Shown here one piece after another: positions 1-12,240 of a DNA stretch of 64,000 nucleotides (the stretch's first letter is position 1; the number at the start of each line of letters is the position of its first letter). Source of the DNA: Denticeps clupeoides (Eukaryota > Chordata > Actinopteri > Clupeiformes > Denticipitidae); the NCBI RefSeq assembly GCF_900700375.1, contig NC_041716.1:15350306-15414305 (forward strand), given 5' to 3'. The notes beneath the pieces were generated by a model. It was not told the origin of the DNA and searched no databases. It saw only the letters and a program-made list of their open reading frames with translations. A program made the translations under genes and the position numbers.

Positions 1-3000
1 GACGCCATCCAGAAGCTGACTAGAGAGAAGAAGGCCTTTCAGGATGCCCACCAACAGGCTTTGGACGATCTGCAGGCTGAGGAGGACAAGGTCAACATGC
101 TGGCCAAAGCAAAGTCAGACTGGAGCAACAAGTAGATGATGTGGGTGTCTACATCATTACGTGTCTACTGCAAACATTAATGCACATAATGCACTCTGAT
201 CCTTTTTCTGATTTGTTTCTTCTCACCATTATGTAGCTTGAGAGCTCTCTGGAGCAGGAGAGAAAACAGCGCATGGACATCGAACGGAGGTGAAACGCAA
301 GATGGAGAGCGATTTCAAGCTGTCCGTTGAATCTGCCATGGATCTGCCAAAACGACAAACAGCAAGCTGGAAGAGAGGCTTAGCAAGTAATGTTACCCCT
401 TAAGACACAAAGTGTCCATGTAAACCAGAAGTTCATCTCGGAATGACAGGGCCCACCCCCTTTCCTCTTGTTTTCAGAAAAGACTTTGAAATGAGTCAGA
501 TGCTTTCAAAGATGGAAGATGAGCAAGCCTTAGTTATGCAACTACAAACAAAAAACAAAGAGCTACAGTATGTATTTCATACGCTAAGATAATTATTAAG
601 ATAGTAGTACGCACCTCGTTGTTTTCCATGCTTGGTGCTTTAAGAGGCGTTTCGCTTGACAGTCCTCGGATCGAAGGGCTAGAAGAGGTAGTGGAGTCCG
701 AGCGGTCAGCTCGAAACCAAGGCTGACAAGCAGCGCAGCGACGTGACTCGGGAGTTGGAGGAGCTGAGCGAGAGGCTGGAGGAGGCCGGCGGTGCCCACT
801 GCGGCCCAGATCGAGATGAACAAGAAGCGCGAGGCGGACTTCCTGAAGATGCGCCGCGACCTGCAGGAGGCCTCGCTGCAGCACGAGCCACGGCCGCCTT
901 GCTGAGGAGGAAGCATGCCGAGAGCGTGGCTGAGCTGGCTGAGCAGCTGGACCAGCCTTCAGCGGTGTCAAGCAGAAGCTAGAGAAGGAGAAAGCCGAGG
1001 CCAAAACTGGAAGCTGAGGACCTGGCCTCCAACTTGGAGCACCTTTCCAAGGCCAAGGTGAGCAAGAAAGCATTACAGTTGTTACAGATTCTATAAAGCA
1101 ATTGTATGCTTATTGGTGTGATATCAGTCAGATATCAGGCTGGTTAAGCTGCTAATTTTGACGGGTTTATGGTCTGTTTCTGCTTAAGATATGATGATCC
1201 TTTATTAGTCCCACAAGTGGGGAATTTGCATGCTTTGCTGCTAAGGCTGGCTCAAAACGTCTATTAACATGCACAGTTAAATCAGACAAACGGGCAAGAG
1301 CACAATCTTGTCTGTTCAATGTTGCATTGAGCAAGCAACCACCCTCTTGATCCAGGCCACAACAGAGAAGATGTGCAGAGTGTTTGAGGACCAGCTGAAT
1401 GAGTCCAGGAGCAAAGTCGACGAACTCCAGAGGCAAATCACAGACCTGAGCTCACAAGAGCCCGGGTCCAAACTGACTATGGTAGGTTTCGTTCATCAGC
1501 AACTTCGTTCTTTGAGTCAGATGGGGTTTGTATAGATATTTATACAAACCCACATTTCTCAATTCGCATCTGTTCCTATTATAAAGCGGAGGTCAGCCAT
1601 AGACTTGAGGAGCGAGAGATCCAGGTCCTACAGCTACAGCGCACCAAAGGCACCATTTCCCAGAACATGGAAGAATTAAAGAAACAACTAGAGGAAGAGA
1701 TGAAAGTAAAAAAAATAATTTAAACAGTTCAATGTATAAAGCTTGTATGTTTGAGTTTAATGCGCTAGGCTACACACAATCTCTGATGCCCATGTCTTTG
1801 TTCATCAGGCAAACCACCGCCTTAGCCCATGCCTTGCAGTCCTCGAGACATGACTCTGACCTGCTGAGAGAGCAGTACGAGGACGAACAGGAGGCGAGGT
1901 CTGAGCTGCAGCGAGCCCTGTCCAAGGCCAATGCCGAGATCGCTTTGTGGAGAACCAAGTACGAGACTGATCTGTCCAGAGAACAGAGGAGCTAGAGGAG
2001 GCCAAGTAAGGACATTTACATTTACAACTTTATCAGACGCCCTTATCCAAAATCAGTAGTTAAAGGGACAGTCCCCCCCTGGAGCAACTTAGGGTTAAGT
2101 GTCTTGCTCAGGGACACAATGGTAGTAGGTGGGATTTGAATGGTGTAATTGTGCATGTAGGAAGAAGCTGGTCGCTCATCTTCAGAGTGCTGAAGAAGCC
2201 GTTGAGGCCTCTAACGCTAAATCTGCGTCTCTGGAAAAGACCAAATTGAGGCTACAAACTGAGATTGAGGATCTGATGGTAGACCTAGAGCGATTCCAAA
2301 GCTGCTGCTTCCGCCCTGGACAAGAAACAACGCAACTTTGACAAGGTCTGCAAAAATTTAAGCAAGAATCATAACAATATGATCTTATGTTGCTCATGTT
2401 TCCCATACAACTGCCGTTCTCCTGTAATTTTCAGATGCTTTACCCAGTCATCTATATCCGACTTGTTAAAGACTGATTTCCAATGCTGTAGGTTCTGTCA
2501 GAATGGAAACAGAAATATGAGGGAGACCCAAACTGAGCTTGAGAACTCCCAGAAGGAAGCCCGCAGCCTGAGCACAGAGCTGTTCAGGATCAAGAACTCC
2601 TACGAGGAAGCACTGGATCACCTGGAGACAGTCAAACGGGAGAACAGGAATCTGCAAGGTTAGCAAATAGCACATGAGATGAAGTTGGACGGCTGGTGTG
2701 TTTTTAATCAAACCTGCTATGTATGGTGGGAAGGAGGTGTGCATGTGATGGTTTGATGGACAGGAGATTAAATTCATGCAGAATGAGGAAGCAGCATGTA
2801 TGAGAGCTATCAATCAATTGGCTCCTCCCATTTTATGTTCATAAAAGCATCATGGTGTTGGTGTTATGGGTGACAGAAGTAATTGCACATCAGCAAAAAG
2901 GTAGTATATTGACTCCTCCTTGACTCTTCATTGACTCTTCCTTGATAACGATATTATTGTCGTTAAATTCTGTATTAATTTTACTTGCTAGTTATTATTA

Positions 3001-6000
3001 GTAGCAGTGTTAATATAAGCACCATGATCTGTATTATTAATAAACACACCAACATACCCCTCTGAACACTTATGCAATAAATTATGCCCCCACAGAGGAG
3101 ATTGCAGACCTGACTGAGCAGATTAGTCAGTGTGGGAAGAACATCCATGAGCTGGAGAAGATGAAGAAGGCCTGGACCATGATAAAACTGACATTCAGGC
3201 AGCACTGGAGGAAGCAGAGGTAAGTAACAGTGTGCTGTATGATGCGTATTTACATCGATTTTTTATTGGGTTATAATTTCTGCTTCTGTAGAACTGTAGG
3301 TCTCTTTTAACCACAATGCATTGCTGATTTAAAAAAAGGAATCACATTATTTTTTCTTTTTTGTTAAAAAACCTGAAGACCATTTTCATTAGAAGTCTCA
3401 TCATTAAAGTGTTTTTTTTTTTTTTTTGCTTATATATTTGACTTGGCTTGCGGTTAATATTACAAGTGACCTGTATCTAACTTGTCTCTGTCTGTTTTAG
3501 GGCACTTTAGACATGAAGAGAGTAAGACACTTTGTGTTCAGCTTGAGCTTAATCGTATTAAAGCAGAAGTGGAAAGAAGAATTGCTGAGAAGGAAGAGGA
3601 GATCAACAGTCTCCGGTAATTTGGAGGGAAGATGATCTTTATAATTTCAGAAGACCAGGATAAGACATCACTCAACAGTAAACCCTATCGTTATTATGCT
3701 CCATTACTGATATGTATATGTGAAATTAAATTACCTTAATATTGTAATAATATAATATTAAAATAATCTGTTATTAGGTAAGGTTTTTTAATTTATAATA
3801 CCGCACATACTTTGCAGTCCCACATTAGTTCACATCAAATGTTAGTAATACACATGCTTAATTGTGCAACCAAGATTTCTTTTGACTCATTATCCCTATG
3901 GTTTCAGCCGTAGCCATCAGCACAATATTGAGACCATGCAGACCACTCTAGAATCAGAACTCAGGTCCCGAAATGAAGCAGTCAGGCTAAGAGGAAGATG
4001 GAAGCAGATATGAATGAGATGGAGATCCATCTGAATCACGCCAACCGACAAGCGCAGGAATCCCAACAATTAGTTCACCATCTACAGTCTCAAATTAGGG
4101 TGAGGAGGGAGGAGATATGAATGATATATATTGGTCTTAATAATGTATGGAAACATATAGATTCTTTTCTTTTATCCAAAAGGAGCTGCATCTGCAGTTA
4201 GATACAGCCAACCACCAGAATGAGGAGCTGAAAGAACAGGTTGTGGTGACTGAGCGGCGGTCTACCCTGCTTGCTGCTGAAGTGGAGGAGTTGCGGGACC
4301 TTGTGGAACAGTCCGATCGAGGACGTCGGCTGGCTGAACATGAACTACTGGAGTCCAGTGAGAGAATCAGCCTTCTTCAGTCACAGGTGGGTTCCTCAAA
4401 GCCACAGGCTCACTGTTCTTCTCCTGTAATATCTACATTGTTTACCGAGCATCTATTGCATACTTTGTAAAAATATGTTTTCTCTAGCATACTGTGATTC
4501 TGAACCATAAGAAGAAGCTCGAGAGCGATCTATCCATGTTGGTTGGAGAAGTAGATGATGCTGTGCATGGGTTCAAAAATGCTGAAGACAAGGCCAAGAA
4601 GGCCATTACTGATGTGAGTTACAGTGAGCTAAGAAAACACTGTAGATCAGTTTTAATTCTGAATGAGATGACTCAAGTTCAAAACTACTGAACTTGTTAT
4701 TAAAGGGCTGCATTCCTTTGTTTATCCTGTATCCAGGCAGCCATGATGGCTGAGGAAACTGAAGAAGGAGCAGGACACAGCTCTCACTTGGAGAGAATGA
4801 AAAAGAACATGGACCCAGTCCATCAAAGACCTGCAGCAGCGTCTCGACGAAGCAGAGCAAATCGCCCTCAAAGGGGGCAAGAAGCATATTCAGAAGCTGG
4901 AATCACGGGGTAATGCTCTTCATATCTGATCACACTGAAGAGACAATGAGGCCAGAGGGAAGTAACAGCTGCACTGACCTTGTACCCACAATTCAACAGG
5001 TCAAGGAGTTAGAAACTGAGCTTGAGTCTGAACAGAAGATAACTACAGATTTGCACAAGGGCCTACGCAAGTATGAGAGAAAGATCAAAGAGCTCACCTT
5101 CCAGGTACCAAAACACACCAATGTCACAGAGTCTAATATGTAATAACACTTATTTTGGTTTATGTATCATATTCTCATGATACATAAACCATAAAATTAT
5201 GATACATATAAACAGAACTCTGAGTGCTACCATAGATTGTATATTAATGTAATTAGTTTAGCTCAGTTGCTCTCTGAAATAATATTTCCGCCCCAGCCTA
5301 GGCTGCAGCATAGCAGTTGTTTCGGAGTGACTACCGCCCTCTGAAATGTGGCCATTATGAAAGGCTTAAAAACAGCAGTGAAGGACTGCATAGTGCACTC
5401 ACACAGAGGGCAATTCATTCCTCATTTGAATGTCATCTTTTGTCAATACAGCAGACACAGCAAGCGAGGATATTAAAAATGTTAACTACACGCATTGAAA
5501 CACAGCAGCTGTGAATCTCAGAATATCCTGGCGACCCCTAGAGGGAGCCTGAGCACAAACGGTTGGAGAACCAAGGCAATGTTCTCATTATGGGATAAAG
5601 CATTTGAAATTTCACCCTTATTGCTGCATTTTAGATAAATGTGTTATATAGATTATTATATATATTACATGATGTGTTATTATAATGTGTTACAGTAAAA
5701 GCAGTAGAACAGAGTATATGTTTAACTGTTTGAAGCTGTTTCATGCCTCTCATCCATTACACATCTATTATTCCAAGACCGAAGAAGATGCCAAGACGTT
5801 GGTGAGGATGCAGGACCTGATTGACAAGATGCAGGGCAAGTTGAAGAGCTACAAGAGGCAGGCTGTGGAGGCAGTAAGTAGAGTGTGGACCACATACGCA
5901 GCACTTTTCCCTGACTATGAGCAAACTCATTTCACTTCTCATGGTTCCTCTCTGGCTGTCAGGAGGAGCAGATGAATTGCAGCGTGACCAGGTAAGAAAA

Positions 6001-6194
6001 ATCCAGCACGAGCTGGATGATGCTGAGGAGCGTGCAGAGAGGTTGCTGAATCGCAGGTCAGCAAGCTACGAGTGCACACGAGAGAGCACAAAATCAAGGT
6101 ACAGACCGGCTTCACACTCTTAAGGAAAACAATTAACATGGAAAACTATCCAAAGAAATTGAAAACGTATTTCTCGTTACAGATTACAGAATGA
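1..6194 (+). CDS. myh7b: Sarcomeric myosin heavy chain, rod (S2/LMM) region, 3' part of gene
   Basis: This is the alpha-helical coiled-coil tail of a class II striated-muscle myosin, which packs into thick filaments. The motor and neck lie left of the window. About 18 exon pieces are readable, for example 1-145, 238-388, 667-1058, 1350-1485, 1809-2007, 2161-2344, 2494-2659, 3095-3220, 3908-4099, 4183-4385, 4489-4612, 4738-4909, 5000-5103, 5780-5873 and 5963-6100. Recognisable rod motifs include [34 protein letters not shown] and [10 protein letters not shown] short last exon after an acceptor at 6182 would end the protein at TGA 6192-6194. The reading frame is broken by single-base or two-base shifts in many exons (near 110, 295, 350, 375, 960, 1990 and others), yet residues on both sides stay conserved and splice sites look intact, so consensus errors are likelier than decay. 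Sarcomeric paralogues are very similar; the MYH7B name leans on the trpc4ap neighbour. Confidence 0.85.
2011..2140 (-). repeat. tRNA-derived SINE (family B) filling a myosin intron
   Basis: The reverse strand carries the 3' body shared with copies at 19.3, 25.3, 47.9, 50.3 and 55.9 kb, including the phrases for CCTGAGCAAGACACTTAACC and GGGGGACTGTCCCT. It begins only a few bases after the GTAAGG donor of the preceding exon and makes up most of this roughly 155-bp intron. Confidence 0.85.
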
Positions 6195-7408
6195 AGGAAA
6201 ATCTGAATGTCGTCAATGAAAAAAAAGAGGATTCAGTTTGTGATGTAATGCAAATAAACTTGACGTGTTGCAGACACCATATTATGGATGTGTTTTAGTT
6301 TCTGGGAAGGGGTGGAAACCATTTCATCTACTTGAGGGAATGATTTTACTGCTCCATATTCAAATAAAATTTAATTCGAATGTGAAGTGGACTGTCATTG
6401 TGAAGCACAACACACAGTGACACAATGAAATGTGTCCTTCTGCATTGAACCATCAGTCTTAGTGAGCAGCGGGGCAGCCATGACAGGCGCCCAGGGAGCA
6501 ATGTGTGGGACGGTGCTTTGCTCAGTGGCACCTTGGCAGATCGGGTTTCGAACCGGCAACCTTCTGATTTCAGGGCTTGCTTCCTTAACTGCTAGGCTGC
6601 CACTGCCCTGTACATTGCACATATGTGTGCAAGCTTGTTCATCCTAATTTTTCATTACCAAACACATGATGTAATTTGGTATTTATGGTTAAAAGACTGA
6701 AATAGAAGTAAAGTTCTGCAAACAGACATCCTGGTTAAATACGTTCCCGAACAAATGCAGCAGGACAGACCCTCAAAAACGTTTTGTCTGTAATTACAGT
6801 TTTAGTTAGTTCCACCTTTTTTTTTGTACAAAACCACTTAGCTGATGTCACCTAATATGAAATTAACCAGCATCTAAGAATGACTGTACATTACACAGAA
6901 ACTTTGATACACAATTGTGTTTTTTTCCTCTTTATTTTTTGTCTGTGAATGAGGTGCATATATAATGTATTTAAATATATAGGCTATACTCAAACCTAAG
7001 CAAACCCTCAACGTAAAACACAAATCATCCCTGAATGTTATTTTGTCCATCAGGAGAAGAGAGGAAGGTGGGGTGGTGGTGGGGGAGTGGGGAGTTTCTG
7101 CCTGGACAAAGATGAGGAGTGGGACCCAGTCCAAACAATCCCGACCAGACCAAACCAGGTCAGAGGGGTCCACGTCACATGGCTGCATGGGCCAGCAGCT
7201 TAGCCGTCTTAAATCCATACTCACACACAGAGAGCTGTACACTCACAGCCTAGCTCGCACACACCCCCGACACAAATATGTAAATGCACAATGCAGCTCC
7301 TATACAAAACACACAACCCTACATCCCTGGCCTCAAAACTTGTGCTGGTGCCCCACTTCTCCTCCAGTTTTCCGCACCCCACTCTTCCCACTTCCTGGTT
7401 CCTGTTTG
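6195..7408. other. Convergent intergenic region between myh7b and trpc4ap 3' ends
   Basis: No coding exon is seen. It holds a SINE at 6381-6609. An AATAAA-type signal for the minus-strand trpc4ap transcript may lie at 6931-6936, but it is about 470 bp from the stop and weakly supported. Confidence 0.5.
6381..6609 (-). repeat. tRNA-derived SINE (family A)
   Basis: This is a nearly full-length reverse-strand copy of the commonest SINE here. The tRNA-like head has a box A-like GTGGCCTAGCGGTTAAGG and box B-like GGTTCGAATCC in better copies. The body ends with a GTGTCACCGTGTGCTGTG core and a CAATGACAATCACTTCACTT tail. Other copies lie at 10.7, 13.3, 26.4, 29.3, 38.8, 43.1 and 46.7 kb. Confidence 0.85.
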
Positions 7409-10400
7409 TCAGAAGTCTCTGTCCAAGTCCATGTAGGGCCTCGTCAATGTAAGCTGGCTATAGCATAGGGGCACGTCCGGTCAGAACCGAGGAGACCGCC
7501 ACAGTCTCCTTCCAGTAAGTAAATGGGATACAGGAACTCTGCAGAAGGACAGAACATTCAGACACTATAATTAATTATATGATATTTAATGCAGAGAAGC
7601 ACAAAGTGGATAGATTCCACATAAAGAACCATCCTGATTTAGTACACTTACTATACTATAGTTTACTGCACACAGCAGACTGCCCCTGCTAAAAGATTGT
7701 ATGATTGCTGAATAAGAATATTACTCATAATTCACAATTGAATGGTCACTTCTAATTGTACAGAGTACAGACAACACATTAGGGCACTTTACCTAGCAAA
7801 TGAACACAATCTGTGGAATATGGCGCCACCACATGGCCAAGCCAGTGCACCAAACAGAAAAGTCAATACACATTATGCTACATGTTACTGCTGGGTCCAC
7901 CGCTGTTCCCTCCCCGCCCCATAATGGTGATTACACCAGACTGGAACACCTGTATCTTTTACAGGAGATTATGTCCACACCTAGCAGCCACTCACAACTA
8001 ATAAATCCATGGAATGAGTTTGTGTGAACACACTAATAATCAAAGGTTGACATGCCTGCTCTCTTTCGACATCACTTTTTGTCTACAATGTAATAAAAAA
8101 ATTAAAAAAAAGTAGAGGGTGTCTGCTCCACTCACATTCTCCAGACATGTGCCTGTCCTTGTCCTTGTTGAGGGTAGGTAGTGGTGTGCTGCCAGAAACG
8201 GAGCAGGTTGTGGAAGTTGTTGAGGAGGCCACCAGGGTATTTCTCAGCATACTCCTTCTCCCCGCAGGGCGTTCAGGTGTAAAGGGCAGCTTCCCTCTCC
8301 TGCGGGCCAGCATCGCACCACTAGGCTGGGTGTTCAGGCAGCTCACATTTTCCTGGGGTCACAACACGTAGGAGAGGTCAAATCTGCAGCCAGAATAGCA
8401 GCGAGAGGTTGTACTCATTTAGTGGACAGTGTCAGGGAGGGTCGTGACAGTTCACCTGAGTAAGAGTCTGAACGTTGATGATGTTGATCAGCCGGAAGAG
8501 AAATGACAGCCTGTTCTCCACACGTGCCATGTAGGACAAGAGGGCAGCATTCTGACAACACCTTCCACCACTAAAGTTACAGAAAAAAGCAGAATTCAAA
8601 ATTAATATGCTTTAATAAAGAGCACAAAAAATATGATTTGCATATCGTACCCTCATGTCTTCAGTCTGGCTCTCAAAGCGGTCAAGAGTCAGGACTATGC
8701 ACCTGACCAGCATATTTGAGTCCACCAAAGAGCTATTGATCTGGTTGAAGAAGATCTGAACTGAAGAGGCACAGTATCGATTGAGCTAAAACACAATGTC
8801 CGGGTTCTACAGACGAATAGGAACCGGAGGCCTGCCTACCTTCTCGTCCGTGTTGACATATTTATTGAACCTTTTAAAGGCATCGAGATTGAACTTCATG
8901 AGCTCACCAAGCAGATCAAATAGCTCTGTAGGACATCATGAGGACTTACAACCACTGTCAATAATGCAGAACAGGATGTGCTGTGAAAAGTAGACATAGA
9001 AATGGCAAATTGGTTCAACTTTACATTGGACGTTCATTGTGTAAAAGATCACCAGGTTGAAGGTGGCAGGTTACCTCCAACAGTCCTCTCTTCAGCAGAA
9101 ACACTTGGTCAGCATAAGACGTGGCTCCTCGAAGAAAACTCTCCACTGCTCTCGCCTGCCAGAATCTGCAAGGAGAAACACAAAAGAAAAACGTCAGTGG
9201 GCACGCAGCAATGTGGAGATGTAAATAAACCCCATGTGTCAGCTTTTTACCTGAATGAGGACTCTGCCGGTTCCTTCTTCATGACTGATATCAATCGGGT
9301 CAAAGGCCGTTTTCCCATCGCACACAAGGTTTCCTGAGAAAACAATCGTCTGGTGTTGTAGGAGCGCGTGCATTGTTTAAACTGGTGGCTTCTCTATGGG
9401 TAGGAGGTAGTGTTATTTTCAGGGGTTTACCTATCGGTGTTGACCAAGGCTTCACCTCTGGAATATTTGCTTTTAGTGAAATGGCACTGAGCTCATTCAG
9501 CTCTTGGCTGTTGAGCAGGAGATATTTGTTCCTGAAATACAGGTTGTTAATATTATTATTATTATTAATATTAAGTACTAGGAGTAGACAAATGTTTGAA
9601 TTCTTATTCACAGATTTGGCAACACTTACTCATGATGGTCACTGAAGCTCTGAAGCAACCTGAGAAACTGTATCTTGAATGATATCTCCTAAAGTACCAT
9701 GGGAAAAAAAAAACAAATTTAAATGAACGTAATACATCAGGACGGCAAGATGTTGTTGAGGCTATTTTTCTAACCGGGCTGCAGTCACAGTTCTGGTTCT
9801 GGCCGTGTAGGACATGGCTGGAGTGTTCTTCCTCCAGATCAGTTTGTCAAACAGGTTGTTGAGACCCGGGATCAGTCTGAACTCAGCCAGCATTCTGTGA
9901 ACCTGTAGAGGTTTAAGTGATAATACTTTCATCATCATGTCATAAAAATACCACACAACCATCCATTTAACCAGAATTTAACTCACGTATCAATCATAGA
10001 AACAGATGAAGGGAGGCAGGCATGTATTCGTATGATTTAATATGTAATTCTATAATGCTTTAATGAAAGCTATACTGACAATTACTGTTGGTTACTGCTG
10101 AAACTGTTTCATATTCTGATGTTTTCTCCAGATTTTGCAGTTTTACTGACCTGATTCCGCTGTCGGCCCATGAGCATGACACACAGCACATATAGGACCT
10201 CAACCTTGTACATGATCTCATGGACGATCTTCATGGACTGAGGTAACCTGTGTCCAAGAGGGCTGGCAGCAAGAGAAACTCTCATCTGATGATTCTGTGT
10301 AGTGGGGGGGAGGGGTTCATACACACCAGTTCATACACACCAGTGTATGAACTCATACACACCATACTGGTTCATACACACCAGTCTGAATGTGGACTCT

Positions 10401-11998
10401 TAAATGTCAAAGTAGTTAAAACCCAGCACCAGCATTACTGATCAGCTAATAGCTGAAGATACGTGTTATTAATAACACGTAATAACCAAGTACTTACCAG
10501 TACTGCTCTGCTCTGCCTCATCTGATGCAATCTGCATGAGAGCATCCAGCACCAGGGCATTGTCCAGCCACGTGTGCCAGTCCTCCAGCTCCTGCAGGAA
10601 GGACGAGGTACCCGAAGCCTCTGAAACTTTCCGCGTGGCAAGTTTACAAAGGTCGCTCGACAAAGCCTGGGATGTTCAGTAGGGCCACTGAAACACACGA
10701 AAATGTGAAAGTGAAGTGATTGTCATTGTGATACACTGCAGCACAGCACACGGTGACATAACAAAATGTGTCACCGTGTGCTGAGGCCAGAAAAAAGCCT
10801 CGATCAGATGTGTGGACAAGTCCTTAACCCTCTTCTCATGTTTTTTGAAAAAATAATGTTTAAATAAATAAATTAATAGGACCAGAGCATCTGGCACTAC
10901 CTTGGTTGACCTCAGCGAACGGGACGGGCCGGCATTTGCCCTCTGCTGGGCGTTCCGGGCCAAAAGAGTGTGCTTGTCGTCAACACCCACATCGGGCCTC
11001 AGAGATGGTGACCGAGAGAGAATGCGGCAAAAGTTGGCGAGCTGCTGCTGGTTGAAGCTCTGGACCAAACCAGCCAGGTTGGGGATGTCCTCCAACTGTA
11101 TCATTTCCTGCGAAGCAGAAAAGAGGAACATTTCCTTTGTTTTCCAAGTCCGAACAAATCACATCAATGAGTTTATTCCCACATCATTTGCTAGTCTTTG
11201 CTAGCCAACTTCAAATACAATATAATTAATCTGTAAAACTTGGTGGTTAAACATTTTCAAAAAAGGTCTTCAAAAACTAACCAAAGAGCCCCAAGGCCAC
11301 TAAAATTTAAAAGTAGCCAACAGAAGTCCATTGAAAAGAAGGTTTTCTTAAATTGCTTGAACTGGTGTACCAAATAGAACAGTAGTTCTATGCAGTAGTC
11401 AGCAGACCACCACAGCATCCCTGATGTGCATTAATAAAAGAACTATTTCAATCACAGAACTTAAAATGGTAATTCAGCCAGAGCTGTATGGAAGGTTAAC
11501 TCCTTACCTTCCTAACTCCAAGAATGTCTCGATAAGCGTGGCTGTCTGCAGGAAAGTCTTTTTATTTGACATAAGCGTGAACAGGAACAAGATGAAGTCG
11601 TCTCTTGATGCAAGGCTTTTTGTGACGCCATCAGTCTGTAAGGCACAATTTAAGTGCCTCAGTAAAGAGGAAGAAGAGTGCCGGTGCCAGGGCGGAAAAA
11701 AAAAAAAAACACACACTTACACAAATGCAGCAATTGTAAAGAACGCTCAGACAGTCCTTGACAAGGTCGTCGCTCACTGCAAGTTAGGGAATAAGCATTC
11801 TGGTGAAGAAAGCTACTCAAACTTTACAGCAATTCTGCAACTGCAGGCACAGTCACACAAGCTGAGAAATGAAATATGCAGGCTTACTTTAGGGACATCT
11901 TTCTGAGTAGTGAGAGTGGGTCTCATCAGGATCTCCACAAGCAACTATTGAGAGATGGAGGAAACATCAGAATCTGCGTATGGCCAAGTACCACACTT

Positions 11999-12029
<31 letters not shown>

Positions 12030-12208
12030 AAACAAAACTGACATCGAAATGGAGAATGTTACTTATATTAGATTCTTTAAAAATAATTACAACAACTTGA
12101 TCCCAGTCCATGGTGCCTCCCAAACACAACAGTATAAAAACAACAAAAGGTCTTCTATACAAAAAAATAATAATAATAAGATTACAGAAATAATACAAGT
12201 GCACAAAA

Positions 12209-12240
<32 letters not shown>

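Noticed and set aside
1-6194. miR-499 within myh7b
   Set aside because: miR-499 lies in an intron of the motor/neck half of MYH7B in other vertebrates; only the rod half is in the window and no matching hairpin was seen.
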